Made by a program: the position numbers and the translations under genes. From NCBI GenBank assembly GCA_047605605.1, contig JASGFG010000012.1:1-58675 (forward strand): a DNA stretch of 58,675 nt, given 5' to 3'. Below are positions 42,793 through 53,204 of the stretch, piece after piece (positions within the stretch are counted from its first letter, which is position 1; each line of letters opens with the position of its first letter). The notes under the pieces are model-generated. The model did no database searches. It was not told the DNA's origin and was given only the letters and a program-made list of their open reading frames with translations. Source of the stretch: JAATGA01 sp047605605 (GTDB lineage: Bacteria; Pseudomonadota; Alphaproteobacteria; Rhodobacterales; Rhodobacteraceae).

Positions 42793-44226
42793 TCAACCGG
42801 CACGCCGCCCGGCGGTCAGATCCAGCGGAAACACCTTGGCGGCGTTCAGCAGCCAGCCGGGATCGAACACATCCTTGACCCGCATCTGCGCCTCCATGTC
42901 GTCGGGGGCGAACTGCACCGCCATCAGGTCGCGTTTTTCCACGCCCACGCCATGCTCGCCGGTCAGACAGCCGCCGACCTGAACGCACAGCTTCAGGATC
43001 TCGGCCCCCATCCGCTCGCACAACTCCAGATCGCCGGGCTTGTTGGCGTCGAACAGGATCAAGGGGTGCATGTTGCCGTCGCCCGCGTGGAACACATTGC
43101 CGACCCGCAGCCCGTATTCGTCGCTCAGCTCGCCAATGCGGCGCAGCACGAGGGGCAGCGAGGACACCGGGATCGTTCCGTCCAGACACATGTAGTCGCC
43201 GATCTGCCCCATGGCGCCAAAGGCCGACTTCCGGCCCAGCCAGATGCGGCGGGATTCCTCCTCGGACCGGCTTTCGCGCAATTCCACAGGGTTGTGGCGC
43301 AGGGCGATTTCCTTGATCCGCGCCAGTTGGTCGTCGATCTCTGCCGGGCTGCCCTCGACCTCGACGATCAGCAGCGCCTCGCAGTCGGGGTATCCGGCAT
43401 GGGCGAAATCCTCGGTCGCGCGGATGCAGGGGCGGTCCATGAACTCGATGGCGACGGGCAGCACCCCGGCGCGGATGATGTCGGACACGCATTCGCCCGC
43501 CACCTCGTTCCCGTCGAACCCCATCAGGATCGGGCGCGCGCCCTCGGGCTTTGGCAGGATGCGCAAGGTCGCCTCGGTCACGACGCCCAATTGCCCTTCC
43601 GACCCGCAAACCACCCCCAGCAGGTCCAGGCCCCCGGCATCCATATGCGCGCCGCCCAGTTCCACCACCTGACCGTCCATCGTCACCAGCGTGACCCCCA
43701 GCAGGTTGTTGGTCGTCACCCCGTATTTCAGGCAATGCGCCCCGCCCGAGTTCATGCCGACATTCCCCGCAATGGCACAGGCCAGCTGGCTGGACGGATC
43801 GGGGGCGTAAAAGAATCCGTCGCCCTCGATGGCGCCGGTCACCGACAGGTTCGTCCGCCCCGCCTGCACCCGGATGAAGCGGTTGGGGTAGTCGACCTCC
43901 AGCACCGCATTCATCCGCGCGACGCCAAGGATCACGCTGTCGGCGGTCGGCAAGGCCCCCCCGGCCAGCGAGGTGCCGGACCCGCGCGGCACCACCGGCA
44001 CGCCTTCCGCCGACAGGTATCGCAGCACCGCCGCCACCTGATCCGTCGTGCGGGGCAGGGCGGCAGCCAAGGGCGGGCAGCGATAGGCGGTCAGCGCATC
44101 GCATTCATAGGCCCGCGTTTCCGCCGGGTCGGAAATCACCGCGTCATCGGGCAGGATCGCCCGCAGCCCCGCGACGATGCGGTCCTTGCGCGACAGGATC
44201 GCGGCATCGGGCGGTGGCATTAGCAT
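42793..44226 (-). CDS. glcD: Glycolate oxidase subunit GlcD (477 aa)
   Basis: Catalytic FAD-linked 2-hydroxyacid oxidase subunit. The PCMH domain has VVPRGSGTSLAGGALPTADS and GNVGMNSGGAHCLKYGVT, and the C-terminal cap has HAGDGNMHPLILFD and GGCLTGEHGVGVEKRD. The ATG at 44226 has GGGAGG five bases upstream. First gene of glcDEF; oxidises glycolate from, for example, photorespiratory or C2 metabolism. Confidence 0.96.
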   Translation of the reverse strand: MLMPPPDAAILSRKDRIVAGLRAILPDDAVISDPAETRAYECDALTAYRCPPLAAALPRTTDQVAAVLRYLSAEGVPVVPRGSGTSLAGGALPTADSVILGVARMNAVLEVDYPNRFIRVQAGRTNLSVTGAIEGDGFFYAPDPSSQLACAIAGNVGMNSGGAHCLKYGVTTNNLLGVTLVTMDGQVVELGGAHMDAGGLDLLGVVCGSEGQLGVVTEATLRILPKPEGARPILMGFDGNEVAGECVSDIIRAGVLPVAIEFMDRPCIRATEDFAHAGYPDCEALLIVEVEGSPAEIDDQLARIKEIALRHNPVELRESRSEEESRRIWLGRKSAFGAMGQIGDYMCLDGTIPVSSLPLVLRRIGELSDEYGLRVGNVFHAGDGNMHPLILFDANKPGDLELCERMGAEILKLCVQVGGCLTGEHGVGVEKRDLMAVQFAPDDMEAQMRVKDVFDPGWLLNAAKVFPLDLTAGRRAG

Positions 44227-44255
44227 CGCTTCCTCCCCGGTATAATTGGTAAGAA

Positions 44256-44283
44256 AATATAACCACATTCCGCCGCTGGCAAG
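44256..44283 (-). promoter_or_regulatory. Candidate glcD promoter
   Basis: On the minus strand CTTGCC (44283-44278) and TATATT (44261-44256) are 16 bases apart. The flanking AT-rich stretch contains TTGGTAAG and TATAACC, possible half-sites for a regulator, but no exact operator can be assigned. Confidence 0.4.
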
Positions 44284-44312
44284 CGCCAAGCGGTCGGGCT
44301 AGGATTTGCGCC

Positions 44313-45008
44313 ATGTCCTTTGCCCTGCCCGCCCAGCTGTCCGCCGCCGATCTTGCCGCCGCCGCCTTCTGCGTGGCCTGCTGGCTGGTCATCGGCCATC
44401 TGACCGAACATCCGCCGAAATCCCGCCCCTCGGTTTCGGTGCTGATGGCGCATTACCGGCGGGAATGGCTGCGCCAGTTCGTGACCCGCAGCCCGCGGAT
44501 CATGGATGCGGCCTTCATGGCCTCGCACCGGCAGGCGACGGCCTTCCTGGCCTCGGCCAGCATGATCGCCATCGGCGGCGGCCTGGCGATGATCCGCAAT
44601 GCGCCCCAGATCGAAGACCTCGCCTCGGGCCTGTCGCCGCTGGCCGGCGCGCCGCTGATCGAGGCCAAGATGGTGCTGCCGGTGATCTTTCTGGCCAATG
44701 CTCTGCTGAAATTCATCTGGTCGCACCGACTGTTCGGCTATTGCGAGATCCTGATGGGCTCGGTCCCGAACGATCCGGCCGATCCGATCGCCTTTCACCG
44801 TGCGGCGCAGGCGGCGGCGATCAACGTCACCGCGGCGAAAAGCTTCAACCGCGGGCTGCGGTCGATCCACTTCGCGCTCGGCTCGCTGGGCTGGCTGCTG
44901 GGGCCATGGGGGATGGTCGTCACCAGCATCATCACCACCGCCACGCTGGCGCGGCGGGAATTCGCCTCGGCCTCGCGCCGGATCCTGCTGGACCAGAAGC
45001 ACCATTGA
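44313..45008 (+). CDS. DUF599 family membrane protein (231 aa)
   Basis: Four hydrophobic segments (about residues 12-30, 77-95, 110-130, 190-212) and the family blocks LMAHYRREWLRQFVTRSPRIMDAAFMAS and KFIWSHRLFGYCEILMGSVPND, followed by FNRGLRSIHFALGSLGWLLGP. Function unknown. Divergent from glcD. Confidence 0.85.
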   Translation: MSFALPAQLSAADLAAAAFCVACWLVIGHLTEHPPKSRPSVSVLMAHYRREWLRQFVTRSPRIMDAAFMASHRQATAFLASASMIAIGGGLAMIRNAPQIEDLASGLSPLAGAPLIEAKMVLPVIFLANALLKFIWSHRLFGYCEILMGSVPNDPADPIAFHRAAQAAAINVTAAKSFNRGLRSIHFALGSLGWLLGPWGMVVTSIITTATLARREFASASRRILLDQKHH

Positions 45009-45011
45009 AAA

Positions 45012-45035
45012 GCCGCGGCCCAAGGGGACCGCGGC
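45012..45035 (-). terminator. Terminator after the lectin gene
   Basis: On the minus strand GCCGCGG (45035-45029) pairs with CCGCGGC (45018-45012) across a ten-base loop and is followed by TTTT. Confidence 0.65.
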
Positions 45036-45056
45036 GTGTATGATGCCTTCGCCGTC

Positions 45057-45626
45057 TCAGGCCGCGCGCTTGCGGCGCAGCGCGGCCAGACCGCCCAGGC
45101 CCGCCGCCAGCAGCAGTCCCGCCGCCGGAACCGGCACCGCGGCCGCCGGGGTGTATTCCACCAGCACTCCGTAAGAGCCATAGCCGTTGTAGATGTCGTT
45201 CCACGCATCGCCCGACCACCAGCCATGCACGAAATCCTCGTCGCCCGAGTTGTTCGGCTCGCCCGGTGCCCAGTTGGCATAGGTCATCGCGACCGGACCG
45301 CCCGGCTCTGTCACCCACTGCCAGTCGCCTTCGACCGCCGCATCCGAACCGCCCAGCCAGAGGGTGGAGGTGATGCCGAGCGAATCCATGAACGCCTGTT
45401 CGTCGGCGGTGTTCACCGTCGCCAGATAGCCGGTCATGCCATCATAGGTCTGCGAGGCCGCATAGGCCGCCGCGTCATATCAGGACGAAAAGGTCGTGGC
45501 GGCGATCACCTCATACCAGTGATCATTGCCGCCCGAGGCGGCTGTCCATTGGACAGGCGCGGCCTGTGCGCCGCACGCAACCCCGGACAGGGCCAGAGCA
45601 GCGCAGAACCTGAAACTCTTTTTCAT
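45057..45626 (-). pseudogene. C-type-lectin-like VPLPA-CTERM exported protein, interrupted by one in-frame TGA
   Basis: One continuous frame of 190 codons with a single TGA at codon 49 (45482-45480). Before it are a signal peptide (KSFRFCAALALSGVACGAQAA) and NDHWYEVIAATTFSS; after it YDAAAYAASQTYDGMTGYLATV, LWLGGSD, WAPGEPNN and the C-terminal VPVPAAGLLLAAGLGGLAALRRK. C-type lectins have Trp at that point, so TGG to TGA is likely. The C-terminus is a VPLPA/PEP-CTERM-type sorting tail. A fresh nonsense mutation, sequence error or readthrough are the options. No exosortase gene is in the window. Confidence 0.8.
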
Positions 45627-45723
45627 GACATTACTCTCTTTTCCGCCCCGCGACCGACCCAGACGGTGCCAGCACCTTGGATTGATCCGGCAAGACAGCA
45701 GGGTAAAGCCATGATTGCGGCAA

Positions 45724-47799
45724 CTATGCGACCCGGCGGCTGCCCCGGCGCCCCTCGATCAGCCAGGCCGCCACCGCCAGAGCCGCCGCCAGCAGCAGGT
45801 AAAGCCAGCCCGGCAACAGGGCCGCGATGCTGACATCCTGCGTCACATAGGCTCCGCGCGGGGTGATGCCCAGCCAGCCGCGCCCCGCAGCGGGGCGGCC
45901 TTCGCGCACGGTGCGGATGTCAGGGGCGCCCTCCTCGGCCCGCAGGCTGCCGCCGTTGGTGGCGGCAAGGATCGGCGCCAGATGGGCGGGGGTTGCGATG
46001 GTCTCTGCGAACTCTTTCGGGGCCTGCGGGCCGACGGCCACCACGCGGGTCAGCTTGCCCTGCTCCAGCCGGTAAAGCCCGATGCTCGGCGCCTGCCAGT
46101 CGGCCTGCCATTTGCCCGGATCGCCCTGCACCAGATCCAGCGCGGTCGTGGTGCCGTCGGGCGCGGTGATCGTGACCGGGCCGGGGGGGTCTTCGGCCAC
46201 GGTGCGGCGGGTAATGGTCAGCACCTGGCCCTTGACGGTGGCGGTCAGCGATTCCTCTTCCAGCTCGGGTTCCTTCAGCATCCAGTGCGCCAGCCGGCGC
46301 AGCAGTTCCAGTTGCGGCCCGCCGCCCTCGAACCCGCGGCCCCAGAGCCAGGCCTGGTCCGAGGCCAGCACCGCCACCCGCCCCTCGCCCACGCGGTCCA
46401 GCACCAGCAGCGGGCGGTTCCCCGGCCCCTGCATCACCACCTGACCGGATTTCGGCACCACCTCCATGATGCGGAACCAGCGGCCCCAGCCGCCTTCGGG
46501 CGCCAGCTTGTCCAGCCCCTCGGTCACAGGGTGACGGCGCCCCAGGTCGGTCAGTTCGGGGCGGAACCCGCCCTCGACCACGCGCGTGGTGGGATCGACC
46601 GGCAGAACCTCGGCCAGGGGCGACCGCCACAGGCTGTCGACCGCGCCGAATTCCGGACCAGCGGCCACCAGCACCGTGCCGCCCCGGCGGACGTAATCGG
46701 CGACGTTCTGCAGGTAGGACATCGGCAGGATGCCCCGCATCCGATAGCGGTCAAAGATGATCAGGTCGAATTCGTCAATCTTTTCGATGAACAGCTCGCG
46801 CGTGGGGAAAGCGATCAGCGACAGCTCGTCCACCGGCACGCCGTCCTGCTTTTCCGGCGGGCGCAGGATGGTGAAATGCACCAGATCGACCGAAGGGTCG
46901 GACTTCAGCAGATTGCGCCAGACCCGTTCGCCCGCATGTGGCTCGCCCGAAACCAGCAGCACCCGCAGCCGGTCGCGCACGCCGTTCATCTGCACGATGG
47001 CAGAGTTGTTGCGGTCGGTGATTTCGCCCGCGGCGGTGGCCACGGTGAATTGCAGCACGTTCTGCCCGCCATGCGGCAGGGTGACGGGCAGGTCCAGATC
47101 CTGACCCACCGGCACCTGATAGGTCTGCGGCGCATCGGCATCGACGGCTATGGTCAGTTCGGCCATGCCGCCCTGACCCGCGGGCACCCGGCCCTGATCC
47201 TCGATCCGCAGGGTCAGCGTCACCGGCTCGCCCAGTATCGCAAAGGCGGGGGCGTTCTTGACGATCAGCCGCCGGTCCCAGTCGGCGGCATGGCCGGTCA
47301 TCAGCAGATGCAGCGGCGCGGGCATGTTGGGGGCCAGTTGCAGGTCATGCACCTGCCCGTCGGAAATCAGGATCGCCCCGGCCACGCGGGCGCGGGGCTC
47401 TTCGGCCAAGGCCTCGGCCAGGGCGGTCATGGCCAGCGTCCCGGCATTGTCGGCCCCGTCGCCGAACCGCACGATGCGCAGTTCGGTGTTGGGGATCGCC
47501 GCCACCTCGGCCTGCACCTCGGCCACGGCGCGCGCGGCCTGTTCCGGGCGGTCGCCCAGCTTCTGGCTGGCGCTTTCGTCCACCGCCAGGATCACGATGT
47601 CGGACAGGGGTGCCCGATCCTCGTGCTGGATCGCGGGGTTGGCCAGCGCCGCCAGCACCACCGCCGCGCCAAGCGCGCGCAGCCACCAGCCCGACAGCCC
47701 CCGCCACAGCGCCAGCGCGACCAGCACCGCCGCCACGGCGGCCAGCGTCCAGATGACCGGCCAGCCCACCAGCGGATCGAAAACCAGCGTGCCGTTCAT
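45724..47799 (-). CDS. Membrane protein with VWA-like and inactive glutamine-amidotransferase-like domains (691 aa)
   Basis: Two N-terminal hydrophobic segments, then an extracytoplasmic region with DIVILAVDESAS (VWA-like start), beta-rich modules, and RLRVLLVSGEPHAGERVWRNLL to VADYVRRGGTVLVAAGPEF, a flavodoxin/GATase-1-like fold. No GxCxG nucleophile elbow is present, so it is not a working amidotransferase. A last hydrophobic segment (LLPGWLYLLLAAALAVAAWLI) lies at the C-terminus. Last gene of the MoxR operon, ATGA-coupled to the DUF4159 gene. Role probably in envelope stress tolerance, by analogy to Bat operons. Confidence 0.78.
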   Translation of the reverse strand: MNGTLVFDPLVGWPVIWTLAAVAAVLVALALWRGLSGWWLRALGAAVVLAALANPAIQHEDRAPLSDIVILAVDESASQKLGDRPEQAARAVAEVQAEVAAIPNTELRIVRFGDGADNAGTLAMTALAEALAEEPRARVAGAILISDGQVHDLQLAPNMPAPLHLLMTGHAADWDRRLIVKNAPAFAILGEPVTLTLRIEDQGRVPAGQGGMAELTIAVDADAPQTYQVPVGQDLDLPVTLPHGGQNVLQFTVATAAGEITDRNNSAIVQMNGVRDRLRVLLVSGEPHAGERVWRNLLKSDPSVDLVHFTILRPPEKQDGVPVDELSLIAFPTRELFIEKIDEFDLIIFDRYRMRGILPMSYLQNVADYVRRGGTVLVAAGPEFGAVDSLWRSPLAEVLPVDPTTRVVEGGFRPELTDLGRRHPVTEGLDKLAPEGGWGRWFRIMEVVPKSGQVVMQGPGNRPLLVLDRVGEGRVAVLASDQAWLWGRGFEGGGPQLELLRRLAHWMLKEPELEEESLTATVKGQVLTITRRTVAEDPPGPVTITAPDGTTTALDLVQGDPGKWQADWQAPSIGLYRLEQGKLTRVVAVGPQAPKEFAETIATPAHLAPILAATNGGSLRAEEGAPDIRTVREGRPAAGRGWLGITPRGAYVTQDVSIAALLPGWLYLLLAAALAVAAWLIEGRRGSRRVA

Positions 47800-50588
47800 T
47801 GCCCCAGCCTTTCCAGAAGCGCGGGCACATGCACCTGGTCGGATTTGTAGTTGCCGGTCAGCACATGCATGATGACGTTGATGCCGAAACGATAGGCGAT
47901 CTCGCGCTGGCGATCCCCCGCGGCGCCGCGCCCCACCGGGAACATCGGCCCGCCCGAGGCGTCAACCGCCCAGGCACTGGCCCAGTCGTTGCCGCCGATC
48001 ACCACCGGCGTCACCCCGTCGTTCAGGTTGCGGAACGGCATCCCCTCGGCCTGTTCGGCATCGGGGGGCGCGGCCTCGACCCACAGCATCGGATTGTTGA
48101 ACCGCCCCGGAAAATCCTGAAGCAGATAGAAGGTGCGGGTCAGCACATGATCCGCCGGGATCTGCTCCAGCGGCGGCACGTCCAGCCCGGCGGCCAGCCG
48201 TTGCAGCTGCTGCGCCTCGGGCGTGGCGACGCCCATCCCCGCCACATCGCCGTCGCGGGTGTCGAACAGGATCAGCCCCCCGGTGCGCAGATAGCGGTTC
48301 AGTTTCGCATAGGCCGCGGCCGAAGGCAGCGGCTGGCTGGTGGAAACCGGCCAGTAGAGGAACGGGAAAAATGCCAGTTCGTCCTTTTCGATGTCGACGC
48401 CCATGGGCGCCTCGGGTTCGACCGAGGTGCGTTCCCACAGCCGTTCGCCCAGACCGGCAAGCCCGGCCTGCGCCACATCGTCCACCGCCTTGTCGCCAGT
48501 CAGCACATGGGCCAGCACCACGCCCCGCGTCGCCTCGATCGCGCGGGCGTCGGCGGCGGGATCGGGCGCATCCTGCGCCCGCGCGCCACCGCCCGGCACT
48601 GCAAGGACCAGCGCCAGCAGGATCGCCGCCGCACCGCCGCGCCGCCGCGCCATCCCGCCCAGACGCCCCGACAGCCACAGCGCCGCCAGAATGTCGGCCA
48701 GCAGCAGCGCCAGCCCCGCAATCAGGAACCCGCCTTTCAGCGATTGTTCGCGCGGCGCCTCCACCCCCTCGACGGGAACGTTGACGGGCCACATCATCGG
48801 CTCCAGCCGGGTATCGTCGCTGATGACATTCAGCGCGATGCGCCGGTCGTCGCCCGCGTAAAGCCCCGGCGGGATCTTGGGCGCGGGACCGGCGGCGATG
48901 GCACCCTCCAGCGCATCGCCCGCCACACCGGCCAGCTCACCCGCCTTGCCCTCTTGCCCCCAGGCGTCGAGCGTCACCTGCGGCACCCAGGTTTCCCCCG
49001 CAAGATCGCCCCGGTCGGGCATGGCGGGCCGGGTGGAAACCGCCAGCCGTTCCAGCATCTGCACGAACAGGCCCGACAGCGGCAGGGTGGACCATTCGGC
49101 ATTGGCGGTGACGTGGAACAGCACCACCTGCCCCTGCCCCACCGCCTTGCGCGTGACCAGCGGCGTGCCGTCGGCCAGCGCGGCGATGGTGCGCCCGGCC
49201 AGATCGGGATCGGGCTGGGCCAGCACCTGTTCGGAAACGGTGACGTCATCGGGGATGACCAGCCCATGAAAGGGCGACCTTTCGGCAAAGGGCGCCAGCG
49301 TGCGCGGGTCGCCCCAGCTCATCGCGCCGCCCACGGTGCGGCCGCCTTCGCGCAGGCGCACCGGCAACAGCGGGTCTTCGGACAGGCGGGCCAGATCGCT
49401 GGCCGCCATCTGCGGCCCGGCAAAGCGCAAGAGCAACCCGCCCTTGTCCAGCCAGTCCAGCAGGCCATCCGTTTCCGTCTGCGTCAGCCGCGCCACATCG
49501 GCCAGCACGATCACATCGGGCGAGGCTTTCAGCACGTCGTCCAGACTGCCCTCGACCAGATCGGCCACGGGTTCCACCGCCTGCCGCAAATAGTGCGTGG
49601 GCGACAGAAGTTGCAGCCCCTCTCGATCCTCGCGCCCGGCCAGCAGGGCGATCTTGCGCCGCTTCAGGCTGTCGTCGGTCAGGCTGACGGCGGCGGCGGA
49701 GCGGATGCCCGCAATCTCGAACCGGGTGATGCGGTTGCGCAATTCGGGCGGCAGGTCCATCGCCGCCTCGCCGTCCCGGCTGCCAGCGGCAAAGGGCACA
49801 GCCACACGCGCCAGTTCCCGGTCGATCCCCGACGGGTCGGGGCCGCGGGCGATGACCTCCACCTGGGTCGCGGCCCCGGCGGGCAGACGGCTGACCGCCA
49901 CCTGAACCTTGCCATCCTGGAACCGCGGCGGGCGCAGGGCCAGCAAGGGACGGGGCGTCTGGAACACCGTCACCGCGCCGCGCCCCTGCAATTCGGCCAA
50001 AAGGTCAGCGCGGCCCGGATGGTCCAGCCCGTCCGACAGCCAGTAGGTGTCAAAGGCCCCGTCCGGCAGCGCGCCCTTCCACGCCGCCAGATCGGCGGGC
50101 ACCCAGGGCTGCGGCTGCATCGCCCCCAGACGCCCCTTCCACGCATCGGCGTTCTGAAAGGCAGGCACATCCGGCATATCGGTCAGCCGCGCGACCGAAA
50201 CCGGGCGGCCGTCGCGCCATGCCGCCTCGATCAGGTCGGTGGCCCGCTCGATCCGGCGGGGCCAGTCGCGGGCATCGGCCCAGGTGCCATCCAGCAGGAT
50301 CAGCAGCGGGCCATCGCCCGGCTGGCGCTTGGCGGGGTTCAGCACCGGCCCGGCAAAGGCCACGATCGCCGCCCCCACCGCCGCCATCCGCATCAGCAGC
50401 AGCCACCAGGGCGTCCGGTCGGTTTCCGCATCGTCGTCGGTCAGCCCCAGCAGCAGCGCCACGCCCGGAAACCGCCGCCGGATCGGCGCGGGCGGCACGG
50501 CCCGCAGCAGGATCCACAGCACCGGCAGCGCGACCAGCCCCAGCAAGAGCCACGGCGCCGTAAACCCCAGCGGGCCGAGCATGAACAT
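47796..50588 (-). CDS. BatA-type/DUF4159 membrane protein (930 aa)
   Basis: The first 80 residues are the BatA N-terminal module: LGFTAPWLLLGLVALPVLWILLRAVPPAP and a second helix LLLMRMAAVGAAIVAFAGPVL. A large central extracytoplasmic part, two helices near residues 620-660, and a C-terminal DUF4159 domain with LAFFPFLYWPVS and YLRTGGLILFDTRDGD. ATG abuts the stop of the DUF58 gene. Domain order matches proteins encoded with MoxR ATPases in alphaproteobacteria. Molecular role unknown. Confidence 0.85.
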   Translation of the reverse strand: MFMLGPLGFTAPWLLLGLVALPVLWILLRAVPPAPIRRRFPGVALLLGLTDDDAETDRTPWWLLLMRMAAVGAAIVAFAGPVLNPAKRQPGDGPLLILLDGTWADARDWPRRIERATDLIEAAWRDGRPVSVARLTDMPDVPAFQNADAWKGRLGAMQPQPWVPADLAAWKGALPDGAFDTYWLSDGLDHPGRADLLAELQGRGAVTVFQTPRPLLALRPPRFQDGKVQVAVSRLPAGAATQVEVIARGPDPSGIDRELARVAVPFAAGSRDGEAAMDLPPELRNRITRFEIAGIRSAAAVSLTDDSLKRRKIALLAGREDREGLQLLSPTHYLRQAVEPVADLVEGSLDDVLKASPDVIVLADVARLTQTETDGLLDWLDKGGLLLRFAGPQMAASDLARLSEDPLLPVRLREGGRTVGGAMSWGDPRTLAPFAERSPFHGLVIPDDVTVSEQVLAQPDPDLAGRTIAALADGTPLVTRKAVGQGQVVLFHVTANAEWSTLPLSGLFVQMLERLAVSTRPAMPDRGDLAGETWVPQVTLDAWGQEGKAGELAGVAGDALEGAIAAGPAPKIPPGLYAGDDRRIALNVISDDTRLEPMMWPVNVPVEGVEAPREQSLKGGFLIAGLALLLADILAALWLSGRLGGMARRRGGAAAILLALVLAVPGGGARAQDAPDPAADARAIEATRGVVLAHVLTGDKAVDDVAQAGLAGLGERLWERTSVEPEAPMGVDIEKDELAFFPFLYWPVSTSQPLPSAAAYAKLNRYLRTGGLILFDTRDGDVAGMGVATPEAQQLQRLAAGLDVPPLEQIPADHVLTRTFYLLQDFPGRFNNPMLWVEAAPPDAEQAEGMPFRNLNDGVTPVVIGGNDWASAWAVDASGGPMFPVGRGAAGDRQREIAYRFGINVIMHVLTGNYKSDQVHVPALLERLGQ

Positions 50589-51460
50589 CTAGCGCCCCCC
50601 CGCCAAGGCCCGCCAGGCCCAAAGCAGGGCGGGCTGCGCCCCCTGCCCGGTGTGGTGGCAATGATAGTGCCAGCCGACCGCGCGGGCGACCGTCGCCAAC
50701 CGCGCCTTGCGTTCGGCCAGACGGTCCAGATAGCGCGCCCGCAGATGGCCCGCGCGCAGGGTCTCGTGGCTCAGGCTGCCGCCCATGGAATCGAATATGG
50801 TGCGGCCGTCAAAGGGAAAATCCTCTTCCGCCGGGTCCAGGATCTGGATCAGCACGCCGCGCACGCCCCGGTCCGATGCCTGCCCCATCGCCGCCTCCAG
50901 CGCCGCGGGATCGCCCAGAAAATCCGACAGGAACACCGCCCGGCCATGGCTGACCAGTCCCGCCACCTGCGGCGCGCCGTAATCCGGCGCCTCGCCCTCG
51001 GCCATCATCGTGGCGGCCAGCGGCAGCAACTGGTGCCGGCCGGGCCGCGGGGGCATCGACCCGTCGGCCAGCCCCACCCGTTCCCCGCCGCGCAGCAGCA
51101 GAATGGCAATCGCCAGCCCCAGCAGCCGCGCGCGGTCCGCTTTTGGGGCGCGGTTCCGGTCGCCGGTAAAACTCATCGACTTGGACGGATCGACCCACAG
51201 GCTGACCGATTGGGCCGCCTGCCATTCGCGTTCGCGCACGAATGTGGCGTCCGACCGCGCCGACCGGCGCCAGTCGATCATCCGCGCGCTGTCACCGCCA
51301 TGCGCGGGGCGATATTGCCAGAACTCGTCGCCCATCCCCGCGCGCCTGCGTCCGTGTTCGCCCAGCATGACGGTCGCGGCCAGCATCTCGGCCTCGGCCA
51401 GCAGGGGGGGCAGCGCCTGCCCCAGCGTTTCCGCGCGGGCGCGAAGATCGGCGGTCTCGG

Positions 51461-51464
<4 letters not shown>
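50589..51464 (-). CDS. DUF58 protein (291 aa)
   Basis: Carries the DUF58 signature FWQYRPAHGGDSARMIDWRRSARSD and a VWA-like fold with VSLWVDPSKSMSF. Start is GTG 51464, overlapping the moxR stop as GTGA. DUF58 proteins are regular partners of MoxR ATPases, perhaps presenting substrates for metal insertion or complex assembly. Confidence 0.9.
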
Positions 51465-52471
<1,007 letters not shown>

Positions 52472-52563
52472 GGATCAAGCTCCTTCGCGGGTTTCGCCCT
52501 TATCCAAGCAAATCCCGCGTCCCGGCACAAATGGCAATCGCGGGCGGCGGGGCAAATGATCGT

Positions 52564-52587
52564 GAAACGGTCGCCGCCCACCGTTTC
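52564..52587 (-). terminator. Possible terminator hairpin downstream of the 163-residue protein gene
   Basis: GAAACGGT and ACCGTTTC form an 8-bp perfect stem with an eight-base loop, just after the gene at 52610. No T-tract follows, so efficiency is uncertain. Confidence 0.4.
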
Positions 52588-52609
52588 CGCCCGCGGGACA
52601 GGCCGCCCG

Positions 52610-53101
52610 TCAGCCCAGAGCGGCGGTGATTTCCGCCAGTGTCGCCTTTTCGGCCTCGCTGACCTTGACCCCGCCAAAGCCCAGAAAGCCGCCCTCGGAC
52701 GAGGCTTCGGCGGTTTTCTGCGCGATGCCCTTCAGCCAGTCCTTGAAGGCCGCCGCCTCGGCCGGGGCCTTGGCCGCCAGAACCGAGTTCAGCGCGGCGA
52801 GTTTCGCCAGAACGGCGGTCTTCATCTCGGCCGTCGATTTGCCCGACAGATCGGCCTTGAGGGCATCGCGCGCCGCCGACCGCCCCTCGGACGTTTCGAA
52901 ATCCGCCAGAATCGCCTGCGCGATGGCATTGGCGCCGGGGTCTTTCTTCAGCCCGGCAAGGCTGGTCGCGCCCGCCATGCTTTCCTTGATCGTGCCCCAC
53001 AGACCCGAGGGATCGGCCAGCGTGATCGCGGTGCTGACCAGCATCGGGCTGGCCAGGACAAGGTTCCATTCGTCGGGGGAAAAGGCGGTTTTGTCGACCA
53101 T
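52610..53101 (-). CDS. Conserved hypothetical protein (163 aa)
   Basis: Starts MVDKTAFSPDEWNLVLASPM and continues with a helical Ala/Lys-rich protein; GFLGFGGVKVSEAEKATLAEI forms the C-terminus. No signal peptide or clear membrane helix. ATG 53101 has AGGAG six bases upstream. I do not recognise a family with known function. It lies alone between moxR and ettA with its own hairpin at the end. Confidence 0.7.
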   Translation of the reverse strand: MVDKTAFSPDEWNLVLASPMLVSTAITLADPSGLWGTIKESMAGATSLAGLKKDPGANAIAQAILADFETSEGRSAARDALKADLSGKSTAEMKTAVLAKLAALNSVLAAKAPAEAAAFKDWLKGIAQKTAEASSEGGFLGFGGVKVSEAEKATLAEITAALG

Positions 53102-53173
53102 GATCGGCTCCTGTCGATGACGATGCGGCATCATCTAGGGCGCGGGGCGAGTCGACCAAGGGCAAAAATGGAA

Positions 53174-53198
53174 ACGGGCGGGGTCTTGCCCCGCCCGT
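53174..53198 (-). terminator. Terminator after ettA
   Basis: ACGGGCGGGG (53174-53183) pairs perfectly with CCCCGCCCGT (53189-53198), loop TCTTG; on the minus strand it is followed by TTCCATTTTTG. Confidence 0.75.
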
Positions 53199-53204
53199 GT
53201 CATG

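Noticed and set aside
45480..45482. Selenocysteine at the lectin TGA
   Set aside because: The family has Trp there, no selenoprotein relatives are known to me and no obvious bacterial SECIS hairpin directly follows.
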